Positions 33,362 to 43,266 of a DNA stretch of 64,000 nt are shown piece by piece. Position numbers and translations under genes: made by a program. The notes below the pieces were generated by a model. It ran no database searches and was not told the origin of the DNA. It worked only from the letters and a program-made list of their open reading frames with translations. The first letter of the stretch is position 1; the number at the start of each line of letters is the position of its first letter. Source of the stretch: Paraglaciecola polaris LMG 21857 (GTDB lineage Bacteria; Pseudomonadota; Gammaproteobacteria; Enterobacterales; Alteromonadaceae); contig NZ_BAER01000118.1 of assembly GCF_000315055.1 (NCBI RefSeq), positions 39,412 to 103,411 of the forward strand, in the 5' to 3' direction.

Positions 33362-34168
33362 ATGTTTAAGCGTGCTACACAGTTAGTTTGTTCCGTTACA
33401 TTAATAGCCTCATCTTTCGTGCAAGCCGATGCGCTCATCGATGCCCTAGCAGATGAAGGTCGCCCCACCGAACAACGCCTGCGTGATGAGTACCGTCACC
33501 CTCAGCAAACGCTACGCTTTTTTGAAGTTCAAGAAGACATGGCAGTGGCTGAAATATCACCTGGTGGTGGTTGGTACAGCAACATTCTTGCCCCCCTATT
33601 AAAAGAGAAAGGCCAGTTTTACGCGGCACATTTTTACGTAGACGAGAACACTAACGAGTTTTATAAAAAGTCTCGCGAACAGTTCGAGCAGAAAATTACC
33701 GCACTTAAAAGCTATCAGAACGTTAAAGTCACTACCTTTCACCCAATGAAAGCCACCGATTTAGCACCTGCTGAATCCTTGGACCGGGTACTGACCTTTC
33801 GTAATATTCATAACTGGTATATGCAAGACGGCGATGAAGGCGTAGAAAACGCGTTTAAAGCGTTTTATAAAGCATTAAAAGTGGGCGGTGTATTAGGTGT
33901 GGTTGAACATAGTTTACGTGAGTCTCAAAGTAGTGCCCTGCAACAAAGTTCAGGCTACATGAAGCAATCTTATGTCATTGCCTTAGCCGAAAAAGCCGGT
34001 TTTACCCTCGCGGGTAAGAGCGATATTAACGCTAATAAATTAGACAGCGGCGAACATGAAAAAGGCGTTTGGACCTTACCCCCAAGCCTACGCCTAGGTG
34101 AAAAGGATCAAGGTAAATACTTGAACATCGGCGAGAGTAATCGCATGACCTTAAAATTCGTCAAATAA
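33362..34168 (+). CDS. Exported class I methyltransferase-like protein
   Basis: A 268-residue protein with an N-terminal signal peptide (MFKRATQLVCSVTLIASSFV-QADA) and a Rossmann methyltransferase domain. Motif I is AEISPGGGWYSNIL, an acidic residue lies near the end of strand 2, and LDRVLTFRNIHNWYM with the later VGGVLGVVEHS matches the COG4798 group of predicted methyltransferases. SAM is cytoplasmic, so export is odd; the fold may have been adapted to another role. The ATG at 33362 has AGGA 7 nt upstream. Confidence 0.82.
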   Translation: MFKRATQLVCSVTLIASSFVQADALIDALADEGRPTEQRLRDEYRHPQQTLRFFEVQEDMAVAEISPGGGWYSNILAPLLKEKGQFYAAHFYVDENTNEFYKKSREQFEQKITALKSYQNVKVTTFHPMKATDLAPAESLDRVLTFRNIHNWYMQDGDEGVENAFKAFYKALKVGGVLGVVEHSLRESQSSALQQSSGYMKQSYVIALAEKAGFTLAGKSDINANKLDSGEHEKGVWTLPPSLRLGEKDQGKYLNIGESNRMTLKFVK

Positions 34169-34198
34169 ATTGTAAATTCGGCTAACGATTAGCCACCA

Positions 34199-34227
34199 AA
34201 AACGCCGCCATAATGAGCGGCGTTTTG
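34199..34227 (+). terminator. Intrinsic terminator before purD
   Basis: AAAACGCCGC (34199-34208) and GCGGCGTTTT (34217-34226) form a 10-bp stem with an 8-nt loop. A smaller stem GGCTAA-CGA-TTAGCC lies just upstream at 34180-34194. Confidence 0.85.
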
Positions 34228-34269
34228 ATAACCAGCTCCATTTGTTAACCTATTAGAAAAGCGAACCTC

Positions 34270-35562
34270 ATGAAAGTATTGATAATTGGCGGCGGCGGCC
34301 GCGAACATGCTCTAGCCTATAAAACAGCACAATCTAACGGTGTTAGCCAGGTCTATGTGGCGCCTGGTAATGCGGGTACCGCGCTTGAGCCAAAACTCGA
34401 AAATGTGGCGATTGATGTTGAAGATATTAACGCACTTGTCGCCTTCGCCCAGCAAAACGCCATTGCGTTAACAATCGTCGGTCCTGAAGTGCCGTTAGTC
34501 CTTGGTGTAGTCGATGCGTTTCAAGCTGAAGGCTTAGCCATTTTTGGTCCAAGCAAAGCTGCCGCGCAATTAGAGGGCTCTAAAGCCTTTACCAAAGATT
34601 TCTTGGCTCGCCATCATATTCCAACGGCTGAGTATCAAAATTTTACTGAAATTGAGCCTGCTTTGGCCTATTTGCAAAAAACCGGTGCCCCCATCGTCAT
34701 TAAAGCCGATGGCCTGGCCGCAGGTAAAGGCGTAATTGTCGCTATGACCTTAGCGGAAGCTGAAGAAGCCGTGCGTGATATGTTAGCGGGTAACGCCTTT
34801 GGTGAAGCAGGCAGTCGTGTTGTCATCGAAGAATTTTTAGATGGTGAAGAAGCCAGCTTTATTGTCATGGTCGACGGTAAAAACGTACTGCCTTTTGCCA
34901 CCAGCCAAGATCATAAACGTGTTGGCAACGGTGACACCGGACCGAATACCGGTGGTATGGGCGCTTATTCACCTGCCCCTGTAGTGACAGATGAAATTCA
35001 TCAGCGCGTCATGAATGATGTGATTTATCCAACGGTGCACGGTATGGCCAGTGAAGGTAACGATTATCACGGGTTCTTATACGCAGGTTTGATGATCATG
35101 GCTGATGGCACACCTAAGGTCATTGAATATAACTGTCGCTTTGGTGATCCAGAAACCCAACCTATTATGATGCGTTTGCAGTCGGACTTGGTGGAACTAG
35201 TGCAACTTGCAGTAGCAGGTAAGTTAGACCAAGCAACCGCTAAATTCGACCCAAGGGCAGCGGTCGGTGTGGTACTTGCCGCAGGTGGCTACCCTCAAGC
35301 TTATAATAAGGGTGATGTTATCTCTGGCCTGAGCGTAAATGATAGCGACAGTGCCAAAGTATTCCATGCTGGTACAAAAGAGATTGACGGTCAGGTAACC
35401 ACTAACGGCGGACGCGTATTGTGTGCAACAGCCTTAGGCGAAACGGTGACTCAAGCCCAGCAACACGCTTATGAACTGGCGAAAACGATCAGTTGGAACG
35501 GCATGTTTTACCGTGACGATATCGCCTATCGCGCTATTGCTCGGGAACAAAAAGCCAAATAA
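34270..35562 (+). CDS. purD: Phosphoribosylamine-glycine ligase PurD
   Basis: ATP-grasp enzyme making GAR from phosphoribosylamine and glycine in purine synthesis. The 430-residue protein starts MKVLIIGGGGREHALAYK, has KADGLAAGKGVIV in the ATP-grasp region and the substrate motif GDTGPNTGGMGAYSP, then EYNCRFGDPETQP for metal binding. It is the usual partner of purH, but here a methyltransferase gene and two hairpins separate them, so it has its own transcription unit. Confidence 0.97.
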   Translation: MKVLIIGGGGREHALAYKTAQSNGVSQVYVAPGNAGTALEPKLENVAIDVEDINALVAFAQQNAIALTIVGPEVPLVLGVVDAFQAEGLAIFGPSKAAAQLEGSKAFTKDFLARHHIPTAEYQNFTEIEPALAYLQKTGAPIVIKADGLAAGKGVIVAMTLAEAEEAVRDMLAGNAFGEAGSRVVIEEFLDGEEASFIVMVDGKNVLPFATSQDHKRVGNGDTGPNTGGMGAYSPAPVVTDEIHQRVMNDVIYPTVHGMASEGNDYHGFLYAGLMIMADGTPKVIEYNCRFGDPETQPIMMRLQSDLVELVQLAVAGKLDQATAKFDPRAAVGVVLAAGGYPQAYNKGDVISGLSVNDSDSAKVFHAGTKEIDGQVTTNGGRVLCATALGETVTQAQQHAYELAKTISWNGMFYRDDIAYRAIAREQKAK

Positions 35563-35580
35563 AGCATTACCAATACTGTT

Positions 35581-35612
35581 AAACAAAAAGCGCCAATTGG
35601 CGCTTTTTGTTT
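35581..35612. terminator. Bidirectional intrinsic terminator
   Basis: A 32-nt perfect palindrome with core AAAAAGCGCCAATTGGCG and flanking A/T runs lies between convergent purD and the frameshifted cyclase gene. Confidence 0.92.
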
Positions 35613-35629
35613 ATCTGCATAAACGAACG

Positions 35630-36561
35630 CTAGCTAACTAAACGATTACGTCCTTGGCGCTTGGCGGCGTACAGGCACTTATCTGCTCGCTCAATTAAGT
35701 ACTCGGGGTGATTAAAGGTATCGTCAGTGATGTCACTGTGCTTGAGACTGGCCACCCCCACACTCACAGTAACTTTGCCGTTAACCATGGACGCTTGATT
35801 TTCTACACCTAAATTTTCAATGTTGGAAAGGATCAATTGCCCAACAAGCTCAGCACCTAATTTGTCGGTAAAGGGTAGTAATACTAAAAACTCCTCCCCG
35901 CCATAACGTCCCATAGCATCGCTTTCCCGCTGTAAACTGTCATAAATGGCTGCAGCAACTTGCTTGAGGCATTCGTCGCCTGCCACATGACCGTAGGTGT
36001 CGTTAAACCCTTTAAAAAATCGATATCAATCATCAAAACAGAAAGCTCGTGCTGTCCACGAATGGCCGCATACCAAAATCGATTAAAAGTGGTATCAAGC
36101 TGCATGCGATTTGGCACACCTGTTAAACCATCGGTGCACGATATAAGTGCCAGCGTGCGAAGCTTGGCAGATAGCTGCATATGATTACGAATTTTCACAT
36201 CGAGAATATCTAGTGCGATAGGGCACGCGATCACATCCAATGCCCCCGCTTCCAATCCAGCTAGCATTAGGTCGTGGGAACATTGTTGACCAAACAAAAT
36301 AACTGGAATATCCAGCGTAAGGGGATGTTCTTTGAGGCGTGTACACAGTAATAACCAATCGATATTGTTAGAAGATATATTGATTATCACTAAATCGATG
36401 GGCGCATTGATGGTTAACTGTAATGCGTCTTCGTTGTTAGCACTGACTAAAAGATGGAAGGCCCCAGCAAAGTGGGCAGTAAGTTCAGTTAACTGCTCGC
36501 CATCATCGTCAATCACTAACAGTGTTTGTTTTAGTACGTTAGATGCTGCAGGATTGTGCAT
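35630..36561 (-). pseudogene. Receiver-like diguanylate cyclase with a frameshift at a slippery site
   Basis: Two overlapping frames make one REC-GGDEF protein. The first (36561 down to the break) has [10 protein letters not shown], but the phospho-acceptor site is Asn61 (VIINISSN), so the receiver looks degenerate. The frame breaks in IDIDFLK, the start of the metal-binding region, at TTTTTTA (36019-36013). Reading on in the -1 frame gives KGFNDTYGH and an intact RESD I-site plus GGEEF. A -1 slip there would make a normal 310-residue cyclase; a lost T or a sequencing error would give the same sequence. In the zero frame the cyclase is destroyed. Confidence 0.75.
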
Positions 36562-36652
36562 ATTGGCTCTATAGTAGATTGCCCCCGGTACTCAGCATTA
36601 TTTTGCGTGAGTACCCCATGGGACGACAATAGTAAGCCTCATTGTTCAATAT

Positions 36653-36814
36653 TCACACAGCGGATTCAACACCTTCTTGCTCTTTTTGGAAGAGTATTTT
36701 TTTCAACAAGGCATTTTCTTGTGCTAAACGTTGAATTAGGTCTAACTCACTTGTTTGCGGCTTGTTGACTTTGTCGAACCAATTAAAGTATGTATTTTTA
36801 TTTTGATTATTCAT
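36653..36814 (-). CDS. Small coiled-coil protein (53 residues)
   Basis: A short ORF from ATG at 36814 to TGA at 36653, with AGGTG 6 nt upstream. It encodes a hydrophilic N-terminus (MNNQNKNTYFNWFDKVNKPQ) and then a leucine-zipper-like helix with LIQRLAQENALLKKILFQK. Heptad leucines suggest a dimer. It resembles no family I can name; helices of this kind occur in transposase OrfA and in small regulators. It stands between the BON protein and the cyclase on the same strand, so it may share their transcript. Confidence 0.55.
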   Translation of the reverse strand: MNNQNKNTYFNWFDKVNKPQTSELDLIQRLAQENALLKKILFQKEQEGVESAV

Positions 36815-36873
36815 AAATTCACCTGCTACTGCATTTAATGTTTTTTACTAAACCTGTACGGGACGCCAAAAAC

Positions 36874-37422
36874 TTAATCACTCACCGTAAGCTTGTTGAC
36901 GACTTGCTCTACATCTGTAATTTTTTTAGCAATCTCTACTGCTCGTTGCTTTTCAGCGTCGTTCTTAACCTGCCCTTCTAATACAACCACACCTTGACTG
37001 CTGTTTACGTCAATTTTAGTGCTGCCGATATCTGGCGCAACCAAAAGACGGGTTTTCACTACTGTAGCGACTTTTTTGTCCGTTAATTTACGTTGTATTG
37101 CACTGTCTTCATTCTCCCCAGGGGAAAATACCGTGAGCATATTTTCGATACCATTAACCCCGTCAACACCCAGCACCAGCTCCTGGACAAGGGCTTTATC
37201 AGTGTCGGTTTCCACCTTACCCCGCAGCGTGACTACGCCGTTGTCTACGTCAGTGTCTATACTGGTTGCATCCAAGTTGCCGTTTAGCAACAGGGTGGCC
37301 TCTACATAACCATCTAACCAACCGTCTTTAGCCGTGGCCTTCCAATAGTTTCCGGCCTGCGCCCATTGACTGACGCTGCTTAGCGCGGTGATCAACAATA
37401 AACTGCGAAATACTTTGCTCAT
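36874..37422 (-). CDS. Periplasmic BON-domain protein (OsmY-like)
   Basis: A 182-residue protein with a signal peptide (SKVFRSLLLITALSS, cleavage near AQA-GN) and two BON domains: first with SIDTDVDNGVVTLRGKVETD, second with KIDVNSSQGVVVLEGQVKND. BON proteins bind phospholipids and protect the envelope in osmotic stress. Of several in-frame ATGs, the one at 37422 is best spaced after AGGAG; the earlier ones give a long, non-signal extension. Confidence 0.85.
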   Translation of the reverse strand: MSKVFRSLLLITALSSVSQWAQAGNYWKATAKDGWLDGYVEATLLLNGNLDATSIDTDVDNGVVTLRGKVETDTDKALVQELVLGVDGVNGIENMLTVFSPGENEDSAIQRKLTDKKVATVVKTRLLVAPDIGSTKIDVNSSQGVVVLEGQVKNDAEKQRAVEIAKKITDVEQVVNKLTVSD

Positions 37423-37612
37423 TTTCATCTCCTGAGAACACATTAATTTCTCTGTTGCCAACCTAATGCGATAAAGATGCCAAAACTAACGTTATGATTT
37501 TGCTGCATTATTTTTTAAGTCGTTAGACTAAAGGATAAAGAAGCAGCAGTGTTTACGCTGTCGGATGTAAAAAATGCATGGAATTGATATCAACGATAGA
37601 GAGGACTAAGAA

Positions 37613-37789
37613 CTATTGAATTGATCTTCTGTATTGCACAAAGGCGATAACACAACATATTACCACTAACACAAGACACAAAATAAAAATCAGCTTGGCG
37701 ATACTAGCAGCCGCTCCAACTACCCCACCAAAACCGAATACGGCTGCAATAACGCCTATCACAAAAAAAGTTAGCGCCCAAGTTAACAT
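37613..37789 (-). CDS. DUF1328 small membrane protein (YtjA-like)
   Basis: A 58-residue protein with two hydrophobic helices: [20 protein letters not shown], then a Gly/Ala stretch and [17 protein letters not shown]. This is the DUF1328/YtjA signature. I use the ATG at 37789, preceded by GAGGGAAG, not the longer start at 37810. Such peptides often accompany envelope stress genes; here it neighbours a BON protein. Its function is unknown. Confidence 0.85.
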   Translation of the reverse strand: MLTWALTFFVIGVIAAVFGFGGVVGAAASIAKLIFILCLVLVVICCVIAFVQYRRSIQ

Positions 37790-38010
37790 ACACACTTCCC
37801 TCAAAAACAAATAATTCTAGGCGGCAAAACCCCCTTCAATTCATTGTTATAAGCGACATACATGCCAACCCTCAATAATGCCCAAGATAGCGAGCAAACG
37901 CGCAAAAACGTCCGTTTATACTGTGAAACCTTGCATATTTTTCACACACCCGGGAAATATTTACACTTGCCAGTATTAATACAGTTAGGTAAAAACCAAA
38001 ATGGATAGGG

Positions 38011-39348
38011 TTACAGTAAAAATAAAGTACCTAATCCTAAAAAGGCAACAAAACCAACGATATCGGTTACTGTCGTTAGGATAACCGAGCCAGATAAAGC
38101 GGGATCGATATTAAATTTATGCAATACCATAGGTACCACAACACCGGCAGCCGCCGCCGCGATGATGTTTAACAGAATAGCCACGCAGATAACGACTCCT
38201 AACATGGGATCCGCAAACCAAAAATAGGCGATGCAACCAATCACTAACGCCCATACCACACCGTTTAGCCCCCCGACACTCAATTCTTTTTTCAACAGCG
38301 CTTTAACGTTGGAACTGGTGACCTGCCCTAACGCCAGACCGCGTATCATCAGGGTAAGTGTTTGGCTACCTGCAATTCCCCCCATACTTGCCACGATAGG
38401 CATGAGCACAGCGAGCGCCACCACTTGCTGCAGTGTCGCTTCAAACATGCCAATGAAGCCTGAGGCTAAAAATGCAGTCAGTAGGTTAATTCCCAACCAC
38501 ACGGCTCTATTTTTGGCACTTTTCGGTACGGAGGAGAATAAATCTTCGTCTTCATCCATACCCGCAGTCGCCATGACCTGACGCTCGTAGAACTCATTTA
38601 ATAGTTCGCTGGCCGTGGAGATATCCAAACGCCCGAGGACTTTATTTTGCTCATCCACCACAGGTAATGAGGCAAATCCTGAACGCTGAACCATAAGGGA
38701 CGCTAAGGTGAGTTCGTCTTCGGCGTTGATGGTATCAAACGTCTCTTCGGATAAATCCACCAGCGGCACGTGGTCAGGTAATCCCATGACTTTAGTTAGC
38801 TTAACCGCTTCTGAAAACTGGCCAGCTCGGTTGACTAAAAAAATAGTGTCTGCATGGGTAGGAACATCTCTGCGTATTAGGCGCAAAGCATCACGCACTT
38901 TAGCGTTTAATGGCAACACTAATGGGTCTTGGCTAAGCCAGTGGCCAATTTGATCGTCACTGAACTGACTAGCATCGGTGAAATACTGACGCTGCTGCTT
39001 ATCCATGGCGTCAAGCGCTTTGTCAACTAAGGCGTTGGGTAATGAGTCTGACAACTCAAGCAGTTGCTCGGCGTCGACTTCAAAGAAAATGGCTTCCCAT
39101 TCATCTATGTCCGTTGCGGCGATCAGAGTTTCACGGGGGTCACCCCGCATGGCAACCAAAACATCTAATCTGCGGCGTTTAGGTATGCCGTCCCATACTT
39201 TCAAACGCTGTTCTAAGGGCAACGATTCAAGCAGTAACGCAACATCATCAGTGTCTTGCGCCGCCACTAACGCCACAATGTTATCTTGCTCACCACGTTC
39301 AGGAGCCGACACGACTTCGTCAATCAACTCGGGTAACAGTTCTGCCAT
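38011..39348 (-). CDS. mgtE: Magnesium transporter MgtE
   Basis: A 445-residue Mg2+ channel. It has an N-terminal helical MgtE_N domain (about 15-130), two CBS domains (about 135-255, including the LSEETFDTINAEDEL segment) that sense Mg2+, and a five-helix membrane part from about 280, with the pore motif PIVASMGGIAGSQTLTL. The ATG has GGAG 8 nt upstream. Regulation by a Mg2+ leader is possible but I see no clear riboswitch. Confidence 0.94.
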   Translation of the reverse strand: MAELLPELIDEVVSAPERGEQDNIVALVAAQDTDDVALLLESLPLEQRLKVWDGIPKRRRLDVLVAMRGDPRETLIAATDIDEWEAIFFEVDAEQLLELSDSLPNALVDKALDAMDKQQRQYFTDASQFSDDQIGHWLSQDPLVLPLNAKVRDALRLIRRDVPTHADTIFLVNRAGQFSEAVKLTKVMGLPDHVPLVDLSEETFDTINAEDELTLASLMVQRSGFASLPVVDEQNKVLGRLDISTASELLNEFYERQVMATAGMDEDEDLFSSVPKSAKNRAVWLGINLLTAFLASGFIGMFEATLQQVVALAVLMPIVASMGGIAGSQTLTLMIRGLALGQVTSSNVKALLKKELSVGGLNGVVWALVIGCIAYFWFADPMLGVVICVAILLNIIAAAAAGVVVPMVLHKFNIDPALSGSVILTTVTDIVGFVAFLGLGTLFLL

Positions 39349-39510
39349 GGTGACTCCTATCCAAAATGGGCTAGATAATGATGATGTTAATACGGTGAGT
39401 AACGTCTGAGTGTATGTTAGCCGTCATGCGCCTATGAGCTATAGACGCAACGCTAACGATAAAAGTCACACTTTTTATGACATTAATGGATTTTATTAAC
39501 GAATAAAAAT

Positions 39511-42500
39511 TTATTCAGGTTTTGATTTTTTGTCATCATCAAGGGTGAATTGATAATACAAGTCCAAGGCGCTGTTCAGTCCGCTAACCGCCTCTAAGTA
39601 GAGCTTTGGCATCAGCTGATAGCGTAGGGCGACCTCTGAAACCGAATCAAAGACCCCTACGCCATAACGTAGCTGCACCCCTGGTGCGATATATCCTGAT
39701 ACAGACAACTTGGTATCATCTCCTGCTCCAGTCGTATTCAGCGCAAGATCTTCAACCCCGAGTTTACGTCCAATGTTGCTGACTTTGTTTTCGCTTTTGC
39801 CCAATCCAAAACCAATCAAAGCACTGGCCAAGGCTGCGTCACTAGACGTCTCCCCCCCACTATCAATGGCAGTGCCACGCAACAAATACGATAAGGCTTC
39901 CGGCTGCTCCATACTGGGATCTGAGAAGACACTCACTTTTGGCTGCAAAGCGCTTCCTTCAATCCGCAAACCGGCGATGACCTCATCAGCCGTTTTTTCT
40001 GGGTCACGGATCGCCTCAACCACCAAGTAGGGGCTGTCTATGGGTCCACTAAATTGAATCTCTCCCTCGCGGATAACCAAGTCTTGTCCATACGCTCGGT
40101 AGCGCCCATTAATTAAATTCAGTTCACCGTTAGCATTAAGCACTTCACCGGATTGAGTGAGTAATAACGCGCCTTCTAAATCTGACGTCAGGCCAAAAGC
40201 GTCTATTTTCACGTCATTATTTTTCTTAGGGTCAATATTGATCTGTAAAGACAATTCCAACGGCGTTTTACTCTCGACTATTGCCTGCTCATGATTGACT
40301 AACACCACATCATTTGATGGCGATAAGGCACTGGGTGGCAATTCCCGCACTTTGATGCGGGCGTAAGGCAGAGTTACTTCTCCTTTAACCACTAAGCCAG
40401 ATGAACTGAACGCTACATTGACATCTGGCGATAGCTTGGCGCGCACAATATTCTGATAGTCGATCTCCATTTCAGTGCCTTTAACATTAACCACGGCACT
40501 GGGCTCATCTTGCCAGCTAAACTGCCCGTCGATTTGACCTTTACCATTGCCCAGTTTAAAAGGGCCACTTAACGATGCAGCCTTTCCTTCAAAGGCAATA
40601 ACTTGTTCGACCTGATTGATTCTTGAGGGCAATATAGGGCCCGCAAAAGCGCCTTCTTCCAGCTTTACTTGTCCATTCAGTAGAGGTGAAGTTAAGTCGC
40701 CGCTAAACCCTATTTGCCCATTAATATGTCCCGTTAACTCACTCAGTTGCGGCACAAATTGCGCCATAGCGCCAAGGGTAAGATTATCGATTACCAGCTC
40801 ACCTGAGATAGGTTTACTGTCTCCGTCAACCTGTATATCAAGCTGTGAGTTAAGCCCGCCTAACTGCTGACTAGCAAGGAGCAGCTTGGTCTGTACATAT
40901 TGCGCTTGGGTATCTTCTGCGGTGCGTGTATTGACTTGCATTGTCAGTGTATCTAACTGAAGTGGGCTTTCTGTGCCCTCGACCGTCCACGTTGAAGGCG
41001 TTAAAGTCATATTCGCTTCGACAACAGGCAAACCTTTAGTATCCCATTGCCCTTTTGCTACTAAGGTTAACTTGGCATCGGTATCTATCTTCTGTAACTC
41101 AGGCAAGTTAGCACTGAGTAAAGGAGATAAAGGCAGGTCGTTAATGGCAATGTCAAACTGTGCATCATTTGTTTGGTACTCCCCACGATTAATACACACG
41201 TGAGCTTCATTATCGACTAAGCAAAATGGCGAGATACGGTACGCATTTTTAGCCCAATCCGCGCTGATCTCGGGACCGTCTTCTTCTAAGCTAAATTGTC
41301 CTGCATCCATGGCTATCGTCGCAACATCGAGACGACCGTTCCACTGCGTTTCGGCCAAGCTGCCATGCAATTTAGTCACTATGTCCGCCTGGGCACTGTT
41401 CAAGGACAAGCTTAATTGATGCTGCTGCGCATCCCCGCTAAGGGCTAAATTGACATTAGCAACTGGCTGCTGACTGAATATACCGTCTGTGAGTTGCAGT
41501 TCAATTTCGACTTGCTTATCCACGTCCCAAATCACCTGCCCTTTGCTGCTCAACTGGGCAATACTTACTTCAGGCAAGGAAATACCGTTCCCAGAGCCGT
41601 TGAAACTAATTTCAGGCGCACTTACCGTACCATCAACTTGTGCATCAAGCTGAGCGTTACCGGCGAAGGACGGGTACAACTGAGACAAGTCTTTAGCGTC
41701 AATCGTTAACTGTGCCTGAACGTCTTCGAAAGCCTCTAGCGTGCCACTAACGGTGAGCTTGTTGTCACCCGTTTGCAGATGTAATTCAGGGATTTCAATA
41801 CCTTGCACTGAATCAAAATTAACTTCACCTGAGGCACTGAGCTGATAGTCGAGCCAATCACCGGACGCCACTAGTTCACGCATATGGGCGCTAACATCTT
41901 TGCCGTCGTATTGACCATCTAAGCTGACTTTGCCTTTAATATTAGCTTCAAGCTGAGGCCAAAATTGCTGTGGTTGAATATCATTAAAGGTGACAACACT
42001 TTGCCACTTTGCCAAGGAGTCGACGGTAACATCGCCCACTGCTTCAACGCGTCCTCCTAGAGTGTCAATGGCCAAATTGGCAATCTGTACATGGCGTGTA
42101 TTACCCGACGCGCGCAATACGAGAGCCGATTGTGGAATTGACCCACCTTTAATGGCGGTGTCTAAGGCCAGCTGATATTCGTTTACATTACCGCTGAGAC
42201 TGACGTGTCCTTTATCCACAAAAATCTGAGGTTTAGTAACCGGCCAAGTAATGGGTTGCCAGTTAACCTCCAATGAAAGTGGTAATTGTTTAGATTGTAA
42301 GTCGGCACTTGCCACTGCCTTAAGCGTAACGAATCCACTGGTATCAAGCGTTAGCTCGCTGCGTTGTAAATTGCCTTTGAGATTCATCGTTCCATCAATG
42401 GAATAGGAACTGCTAGCATGACTTTTCACCATTAGGTGTAATTGATGCTGCCACTGTTTGCTCAAGCTGGCGGTTAAATCGACCTCGCCTAAACTGCTGC

Positions 42501-43266
42501 TCATGTGCAAAGACTTTACTGTGAGTAACTTAGGCGTAATATCGATCGCCGCACGCAGTTGCGTGAGATCAAAAATGGCCTGCTTGTTTTGCGTAACAAG
42601 CACATCATTCACAGCCACATTCTTAGCATTCATCACAATCGGAAAAATAATGGGCGGTAACTGCAGGGGAGTATACTGCCAGTTGGCGATACTCTGTAAA
42701 TCAATGCCTGGTGATGCATTGACTGATGTATTAGCATCCCCAGGAGGTAACACCACCCGGATCCCGTCTAGCGTGAGGTGATCGAGACGCAGGGTACGGT
42801 ACATACTTAGCTTAGTTGACAGTGCCTGCACGTTTAAATCGAGAGTGTTCTCAACATCAACGCGGATATTTCGAATATCGAGCTCCTCAATGGAAACTGG
42901 TATGGGCAGGGTAATACGCTTAAGGGGCTCATTGTTAGCCGGCGCTGGTGTTTCACTCGCGATGACCTTAACGCCAATACTTTGTGCGCTGAGCTTTGAC
43001 AAACAAGCTTGCATGGTAGCCACACAAGACCAGTTCACATCTATAGTCAGTTTTCTCACTTGTAAATTTAATTCAGGGGTGACAAACGTCAACCGGTTCA
43101 GTGAAAGCTCTGAGAGCAGACTGCCAGCGTCGTAATCAATATCTAACGCCTCGAGACTACTGTCAGCGATCGACAACACCCCTCTTGTTCCCCAAGGAGA
43201 GGCAACCAATGCCACCAACAAAACCAACACAGCGAAGAAAACACCTACATACTTTAACCACTTCAT
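39511..43266 (-). CDS. tamB: Translocation and assembly module protein TamB
   Basis: A 1251-residue inner-membrane-anchored, periplasm-spanning protein. An N-terminal transmembrane helix (WLKYVGVFFAVLVLLVALVA) is followed by over 1000 residues of beta-rich AsmA/DUF490 repeats that form a hydrophobic groove, and the C-terminal DUF490 domain (YLEAVSGLNSALDLYYQF at the end). TamB helps move phospholipids to, and assemble proteins in, the outer membrane with TamA. Its start overlaps the tamA stop by 4 nt (ATGA). Confidence 0.95.
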   Translation of the reverse strand: MKWLKYVGVFFAVLVLLVALVASPWGTRGVLSIADSSLEALDIDYDAGSLLSELSLNRLTFVTPELNLQVRKLTIDVNWSCVATMQACLSKLSAQSIGVKVIASETPAPANNEPLKRITLPIPVSIEELDIRNIRVDVENTLDLNVQALSTKLSMYRTLRLDHLTLDGIRVVLPPGDANTSVNASPGIDLQSIANWQYTPLQLPPIIFPIVMNAKNVAVNDVLVTQNKQAIFDLTQLRAAIDITPKLLTVKSLHMSSSLGEVDLTASLSKQWQHQLHLMVKSHASSSYSIDGTMNLKGNLQRSELTLDTSGFVTLKAVASADLQSKQLPLSLEVNWQPITWPVTKPQIFVDKGHVSLSGNVNEYQLALDTAIKGGSIPQSALVLRASGNTRHVQIANLAIDTLGGRVEAVGDVTVDSLAKWQSVVTFNDIQPQQFWPQLEANIKGKVSLDGQYDGKDVSAHMRELVASGDWLDYQLSASGEVNFDSVQGIEIPELHLQTGDNKLTVSGTLEAFEDVQAQLTIDAKDLSQLYPSFAGNAQLDAQVDGTVSAPEISFNGSGNGISLPEVSIAQLSSKGQVIWDVDKQVEIELQLTDGIFSQQPVANVNLALSGDAQQHQLSLSLNSAQADIVTKLHGSLAETQWNGRLDVATIAMDAGQFSLEEDGPEISADWAKNAYRISPFCLVDNEAHVCINRGEYQTNDAQFDIAINDLPLSPLLSANLPELQKIDTDAKLTLVAKGQWDTKGLPVVEANMTLTPSTWTVEGTESPLQLDTLTMQVNTRTAEDTQAQYVQTKLLLASQQLGGLNSQLDIQVDGDSKPISGELVIDNLTLGAMAQFVPQLSELTGHINGQIGFSGDLTSPLLNGQVKLEEGAFAGPILPSRINQVEQVIAFEGKAASLSGPFKLGNGKGQIDGQFSWQDEPSAVVNVKGTEMEIDYQNIVRAKLSPDVNVAFSSSGLVVKGEVTLPYARIKVRELPPSALSPSNDVVLVNHEQAIVESKTPLELSLQINIDPKKNNDVKIDAFGLTSDLEGALLLTQSGEVLNANGELNLINGRYRAYGQDLVIREGEIQFSGPIDSPYLVVEAIRDPEKTADEVIAGLRIEGSALQPKVSVFSDPSMEQPEALSYLLRGTAIDSGGETSSDAALASALIGFGLGKSENKVSNIGRKLGVEDLALNTTGAGDDTKLSVSGYIAPGVQLRYGVGVFDSVSEVALRYQLMPKLYLEAVSGLNSALDLYYQFTLDDDKKSKPE

